From contig NZ_FUZQ01000004.1 in the NCBI RefSeq assembly GCF_900167525.1, positions 62,001-126,000 of the forward strand: a DNA stretch of 64,000 nucleotides, written 5' to 3'. Of the stretch, positions 60,693 to 64,000 are shown in pieces (the first letter of the stretch is position 1; each line of letters begins with the position of its first letter). Source of the DNA: Krasilnikoviella flava (GTDB lineage: Bacteria; Actinomycetota; Actinomycetes; Actinomycetales; Cellulomonadaceae). The translations under genes were made by a program, and so were the position numbers. The notes below the pieces were generated by a model, which saw only the letters and a list, made by a program, of their open reading frames with translations, did not search any database and was not told the origin of the DNA.

Positions 60693-61252
60693 TGTGATGT
60701 CCAGGGAGGTTGGTCAGCCGGCTGACCGGCGGATGGTTGCCGATCGCGCTGTGGAGCCTGTGGTGATTGTAGAAGTGCAGCCATCCGGGCAGGGCGGCGC
60801 GGCGCTCGGCTTCTGAGGCGTAGAAGCGGGCGTAGGCCCAGCCATCGCCAAGGGTGCGGTGGAGCCGTTCGATCTTCCCGTTCGTCTGCGGCCGGTAGGG
60901 GGCGCCACAGTCGGTTGATCCGGCAGCGCACCAGGACCGCGTGCACCGTGGAGGCCAGCATGCCGAGGATCCCGGCGATCTGGACCGGGCCGAGGCGGCG
61001 CCTCCAGCGCAGCCGCACGATCTGCTTGACGAGACGCTGCGGCGTCTTGGACGGACTGTGATGCGGGCGCGAGCTGCGATCGGCCATCCCGGCCACGCCC
61101 TCGGCCCGGTACCGGTCGGCCCACTTCCTCGCGGTGCGCGGGGAGACCATGAACATCTTCGCCGCAGCTGAGTACGTCCAGCCGGACTCCACGATCAGTT
61201 GCGCCAGGCGCAGTCGTGTTCTCGGGGTGAGCAGGGCGTTAGCGTGGGACAC
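60688..61252 (-). pseudogene. IS481 transposase, catalytic core deleted and frame broken
   Basis: The N-terminal 113 residues, from GTG 61252, match IS481 transposases: SHANALLTPRTRLRLAQLI, RKWADRYRAEGVAGM (helix-turn-helix) and VRCRINRL. Near 60910 the sequence jumps in another frame to the C-terminal part APYRPQTNGKIERLHRTLG, FYNHHRLHSAIGNHPPVSRL and ends GHHN. Roughly 130-150 residues carrying the first two DDE-site acidic residues are missing. The TAG stop (60688-60690) is supplied by the CTAG of the target site outside the element. Confidence 0.88.
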
Positions 61253-61378
61253 GAAGGCCTCCGGTTGGTGCGAAGCGGTTCCTCGACAGCTCCACTTCAC
61301 AACCGGAGGCCTTCGTCATCCGGTAACCCGACTCCGTGTCGTCATCACGGGTTCGGGACAACCTCCCTGGACATCACA
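60693..61378 (-). mobile_element. Internally deleted IS481-family insertion sequence
   Basis: 686-bp element bounded by perfect 20-bp terminal inverted repeats: TGTGATGTCCAGGGAGGTTG at 60693-60712 and its complement at 61359-61378. It is flanked by GCTAGT direct repeats. The transposase inside lacks its catalytic middle, so the element cannot move by itself but could be mobilised in trans. It inserted 8 bases beyond the stop of the VUT gene. Copies elsewhere in the genome are expected but not testable here. Confidence 0.88.
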
Positions 61379-61384
61379 GCTAGT
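61379..61384. repeat. Target-site duplication (right), GCTAGT
   Basis: Direct copy of GCTAGT at 60687-60692, adjoining the right terminal inverted repeat. Confidence 0.8.
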
Positions 61385-61391
61385 TCGCCTC

Positions 61392-61988
61392 TCAGACTGC
61401 TTGGCGGCGTTCACGGATCCAGCGCACAAGGGCATAGACAGCGAGGGGCAGAGCAGTCGCCCACAAGAGCTTTCCCACCATCTGTCCCAGCACCGTGTCC
61501 ACCGTCAGCGGGAAGCCGGCAAGAACGAGAAAGACGATCGTGTCGAGGGGGGCAGAAACGAGGTTCGATGTAAGCGCCGCGCGGATGAAACCACGGCGCC
61601 GCACGGCAGAAAAGATCACGAGGTCGACGAGTTCGGCGATGAGGAACGCTGCCACAGAAGCGATTGCGATCTCGGGTGTAGACATGAACCACGACAGGAT
61701 GGCCGCGACGCCGATCGCACCGAGGGCCCAGCGGCGTCCGCCGTGCCGGTGCACGAAATCTCGCGCGAGGAGGGCCGCTCCGGCCGCGTAGGTGCCCGCG
61801 GGAACGAGGAGGCCGAATCCGACAGGTACCAGACCCATTCGCGCAGTCACAACGTTGGCGGTCACGACCGCGCCAATGTAAGCGATGAGAGCCACCGCAA
61901 GGCCGACCCCGCTGCGGTAATTCCGGGCTCCAGGGGCGAGTTCGGTCGAGGTTTCGTCGCGAGGTTTCGGCTTGGTGTGGTCCGTCAT
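61392..61988 (-). CDS. VUT-family transporter (queuosine precursor transporter type)
   Basis: 198-residue membrane protein with about five or six helices of the VUT/YhhQ family (COG1738), known for uptake of preQ0/preQ1-type queuosine precursors. Family-like segments are VALIAYIGAVVTANVVTARMGLV, ARDFVHRHGGRRWAL, SVAAFLIAELVDLVIFSAVRRR and LTSNLVSAPLDTIVFLVLAG, with the conserved SxxxSAPLDT-like stretch. ATG at 61988, 33 bases after queD. Pairing a transporter with de novo preQ0 genes is unusual; it may export or exchange a deazapurine. Confidence 0.8.
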   Translation of the reverse strand: MTDHTKPKPRDETSTELAPGARNYRSGVGLAVALIAYIGAVVTANVVTARMGLVPVGFGLLVPAGTYAAGAALLARDFVHRHGGRRWALGAIGVAAILSWFMSTPEIAIASVAAFLIAELVDLVIFSAVRRRGFIRAALTSNLVSAPLDTIVFLVLAGFPLTVDTVLGQMVGKLLWATALPLAVYALVRWIRERRQAV

Positions 61989-62021
61989 CTCAGGCCTCCA
62001 CGTTCGTTGATTGCTGCGTCC

Positions 62022-62384
62022 TCATGCCGTCCCTCGATAGGTGCTCCCCGAGGTGCAGGTCTCCTTGACCGTGACGGCAGAGAGGAGGTTGGGGAGTGCG
62101 GCGGAAAGCCGGTCCCAGATCCAGACAGCGAGGAGCTCGCTCGTGGGGTTCTCGAGCCCAGGGACCTCGTTCAGGTAGCGGTGATCAAGGGCGTCGTCGA
62201 GATCCCCCCAAGCAGCCTTGATGTCGCCGAAGTCAATGACCCATCCCAGATCGGTATCGACGGGCCCCGTGACTTCGACCTGCACCTTGTATGAGTGTCC
62301 GTGGAGTCGTGAGCATTTGTGCCCGGGCGGCACGTTCGGCAGACGGTGTGCCGCCTCGAAGGTGAACTCCTTAAAGAGCTCCAT
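62022..62384 (-). CDS. queD: 6-carboxy-5,6,7,8-tetrahydropterin synthase
   Basis: 120-residue QueD (second step of preQ0 synthesis: dihydroneopterin triphosphate to CPH4). Zinc ligands are His in FTFEAAHRL and the HGH of [10 protein letters not shown], with the catalytic Cys in HKCSRLHGH; the conserved Glu lies in [11 protein letters not shown] at 62384 is two bases after the queE stop, so translation is coupled. Normal family length (about 120). Confidence 0.93.
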   Translation of the reverse strand: MELFKEFTFEAAHRLPNVPPGHKCSRLHGHSYKVQVEVTGPVDTDLGWVIDFGDIKAAWGDLDDALDHRYLNEVPGLENPTSELLAVWIWDRLSAALPNLLSAVTVKETCTSGSTYRGTA

Positions 62385-62386
62385 GA

Positions 62387-63022
62387 TCACCGAATCCCTA
62401 GGTACTTGTGGGTCTGCATGCTGAGGTTCCAGTTTGGGTGAGCCATGCAGTACCCGACCGCCGCCTTCGTGTTCTCGGCAACGTCGGGGCTGTCCATCGG
62501 TTGGAGCCGGAACGACTCGAACGCGAGATGCTCGAACTGCGCAGGGTCGCCGCCGTCCTGCGGGTAGACAAGTTTCAGTTCGTGCCCACCGTCGATGACG
62601 AGCGGGGCCCCGATCTTCGGGCTCACGCACAGCCAATCGATCCCCGGGGGCGGCGCCTGGGTTCCATTGGTCTCGACGGCGACGTAGAAACCCTCTGCGT
62701 GAAGGGCATCGACTGCTGCCTCGTCCAACTGAAGAAGCGGCTCGCCCCCCGTGCAGACGACCATGCGGTTCGCTCGCGACTCAAGTGGCCATTTGTCTGC
62801 CACGGCGGCGGCGAGTTCGGCGGGAGTCACAAACTTGCCACCACCCGGTCCGTCAGTGCCGACGAAGTCCGTGTCGCAGAACTGGCAGATTGCCCGTGCT
62901 CGGTCCTTTTCGTGTCCCGTCCAAAGATTGCACGAGGCGAAGCGGCAGAAGACGGCGGGGCGCCCAGCGTGGGTCCCCTCACCCTGAAGGGTGTAGAAGA
63001 TCTCCTTGACCTTGTAGCTCAC
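62387..63022 (-). CDS. queE: 7-carboxy-7-deazaguanine synthase
   Basis: 211-residue radical-SAM QueE (CPH4 to CDG). The [4Fe-4S] motif is the Cx14Cx2C variant starting at the second cysteine of [10 protein letters not shown] and ending [11 protein letters not shown], as in Burkholderia-type Que[11 protein letters not shown] and SPKIGAPLV are further signatures, with [13 protein letters not shown] at the N-terminus. GTG at 63022 (MSYKVKEIF) is chosen over TTG 63076, which would overlap queC; GAGG lies eight bases upstream. Ten bases separate it from the queC stop. Confidence 0.92.
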   Translation of the reverse strand: MSYKVKEIFYTLQGEGTHAGRPAVFCRFASCNLWTGHEKDRARAICQFCDTDFVGTDGPGGGKFVTPAELAAAVADKWPLESRANRMVVCTGGEPLLQLDEAAVDALHAEGFYVAVETNGTQAPPPGIDWLCVSPKIGAPLVIDGGHELKLVYPQDGGDPAQFEHLAFESFRLQPMDSPDVAENTKAAVGYCMAHPNWNLSMQTHKYLGIR

Positions 63023-63032
63023 GTTGGAGGCC

Positions 63033-63719
63033 TCAGGCTTGGTACTCGAGAGGGTCGACGGCGCCGGCTTCGTCAAAGCCCTTCAGGCGCAAAAGGCAGG
63101 AGTCGCAGTGGCCGCAGGGGTGACCGGTGGCGTCGGGGTCGTAGCACGACGAGGTCAGCCCGTAGTCAACTCCCAGGGCAAGGCCGGCCCGGATGGTGCC
63201 CGCCTTCGTGAGCTCCATGAGTGGGGTGTGGATCGCGAGCTTCGAACCCTCGACGCCTGCGCGTGTCGCAAGGTTGGCCATCACCTCATATGAGCGGATG
63301 TACTCTGGCCGGCAGTCTGGGTACCCCGAGTAGTCGAGCGCGTTGACCCCGATGAAGATGTCGCTGGCGCCGACGGTTTCGGCGTACGCGAGGGCAAATG
63401 ACAGGAAGATCGTGTTGCGGGCGGGCACGTAGGTGACCGGGATGTCGGCCGCGAGCTCGTCGGCGGAGTCGTGCTTCGGCACGGCGACGTCGCTGGTCAG
63501 GGCTGAACCGCCGAAGACACGAAGGTCGATTTCGGCGACGACGTGCCGTTCGACGCCCTGAGCGGCAGCGACTCTCTTGGCCGCCTCCAGTTCGGTGGCG
63601 TGGCGCTGGCCGTAGCTGAAGGACAGCGCGTACGGGGCATACCCCTGGTCCTTCGCCAAGGCGAGAGTCGTGGTGGAGTCGAGTCCTCCGGAGAGCAGGA
63701 CGACTGCGGGCTTGGTCAT
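63033..63719 (-). CDS. queC: 7-cyano-7-deazaguanine (preQ0) synthase
   Basis: 228-residue QueC (CDG to preQ0, ATP-dependent). PP-loop [15 protein letters not shown] (residues 9-23), [33 protein letters not shown], and the zinc-binding [23 protein letters not shown] cysteines near the C-terminus. ATG at 63719 preceded by GAGGAGGCGCC. First gene of the queC-queE-queD-VUT operon visible here. The GTP cyclohydrolase (FolE) step is not in the window. Confidence 0.94.
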   Translation of the reverse strand: MTKPAVVLLSGGLDSTTTLALAKDQGYAPYALSFSYGQRHATELEAAKRVAAAQGVERHVVAEIDLRVFGGSALTSDVAVPKHDSADELAADIPVTYVPARNTIFLSFALAYAETVGASDIFIGVNALDYSGYPDCRPEYIRSYEVMANLATRAGVEGSKLAIHTPLMELTKAGTIRAGLALGVDYGLTSSCYDPDATGHPCGHCDSCLLRLKGFDEAGAVDPLEYQA

Positions 63720-64000
63720 GGCGCCTCCTCGTGGGTCTGCAGTTACGGTACCCTACGTCTACGGAGAAACTGCGAGCGCACTCAACGCGCCGAGGGATGT
63801 AGTTTCCAGGTCGAGGAAGGTGCAGGTTGCGGGAACTGTCGATCATCGTGACGTGCACCGGGCGGAAGACGTTGGTGCCAGGCCCTGGGTTGAGCGCTCG
63901 CGACCTTCCAGGCGTCAGTCTTGCTCGACGGTCTGACATCTGGCGTGACCGGGTTCTCGGGGCGCCGGGGCCACGCCGTCGGCTGCGTGACCTGTACAAG
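63720..64000. other. Leader and upstream region of queC to window edge
   Basis: No reading frame here has protein-like composition. On the minus strand a -10-like TAGGGT lies at about 63756-63751, some 30 bases before the queC ATG, in a lower-GC patch. I see no preQ1-riboswitch core. Whether further deazaguanine or DNA-modification genes follow beyond the edge cannot be seen. Confidence 0.4.

Noticed and set aside
60688-61252. Functional IS481 transposase
   Set aside because: The DDE core is absent and the two halves are in different frames.
63286-63999. 237-residue minus-strand frame overlapping queC
   Set aside because: It is the shadow of queC in another frame plus its leader.
57000-64000. 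CRISPR array or retron near the island
   Set aside because: No regularly spaced direct repeats and no reverse transcriptase or cas-like frames; the only tandem repeat is GTGACG x4.
63720-64000. preQ1 riboswitch before queC
   Set aside because: No pseudoknot-type core could be drawn near the start codon; only a -10-like box and a Shine-Dalgarno are seen.

Overview
The window is high-GC, densely packed actinobacterial DNA. Most genes use GC-rich codons, GTG starts are common, and many genes begin 6-7 bases after a TANNNT box (leaderless transcripts). Protein types (DUF3516 helicase, IclR regulator next to leuCD, GH42 with an ATPase-less sugar ABC transporter, actinobacterial GltX and LpdA) suggest a Micrococcales member of the Cellulomonadaceae/Promicromonosporaceae kind. 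The genus is inference. I see no rRNA and no CRISPR array.

Bases 1-22400 are ordinary chromosome: YggS-type PLP protein (cut by the left edge), YccF, YbaK-type deacylase, TauE-type exporter, a DUF3516 DEAD-box helicase, an APH-like kinase, a DMT exporter opposite a CGNR zinc-finger regulator, PhzF, GNAT, a GlxA-type regulator opposite a saccharopine-dehydrogenase-like enzyme, an FAH-family hydrolase, NUDIX, a flavin reductase, gltX with a HAD phosphatase, and a YeiH exporter opposite its LysR regulator. Bases 22457-22950 hold tRNA-Gln(CTG) and two identical tRNA-Glu(CTC) genes with promoters and terminators.

Bases 23000-34500 carry a PH-domain membrane protein with a 55-residue membrane peptide, an IclR (NdgR/AreB-like) regulator opposite leuC-leuD, an SDR/HxlR pair, an LLM flavin oxidoreductase, rnhA, lpdA, an HxlR/F420-reductase-like pair and an exported S55 peptidase. 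Bases 34670-42081 are a sugar-acid catabolic operon: LacI regulator with three operator-like octamers, 2-hydroxyacid dehydrogenase, ManD-type mannonate dehydratase, mannitol dehydrogenase/fructuronate reductase, MHS transporter and L-idonate 5-dehydrogenase-like enzyme. A MarR-MATE pair follows. Bases 48965-55668 are a galactoside operon: LacI with two identical 14-bp palindromic operators, a sugar ABC transporter without ATPase, a GH42 beta-galactosidase and a strong terminator.

Two regions look like accessory or defence DNA. At 44821-47337 a visibly lower-GC gene encodes a single-chain GmrSD-type (DUF262-DUF1524) restriction protein fused to an alkyltransferase-like DNA-binding domain and a DUF4268-like tail. 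From about 57900 to the right edge lie an orphan protein, a fused macro domain-SIR2 protein (predicted NAD-consuming antiphage effector), an AT-richer gene-free stretch, an internally deleted IS481-type element with intact ends and a GCTAGT target duplication, and a queC-queE-queD-VUT operon for 7-deazaguanine (preQ0) synthesis or uptake. preQ0 beside defence-type genes raises the possibility of 7-deazaguanine DNA modification, but no Dpd or Tgt-like gene is visible inside the window.
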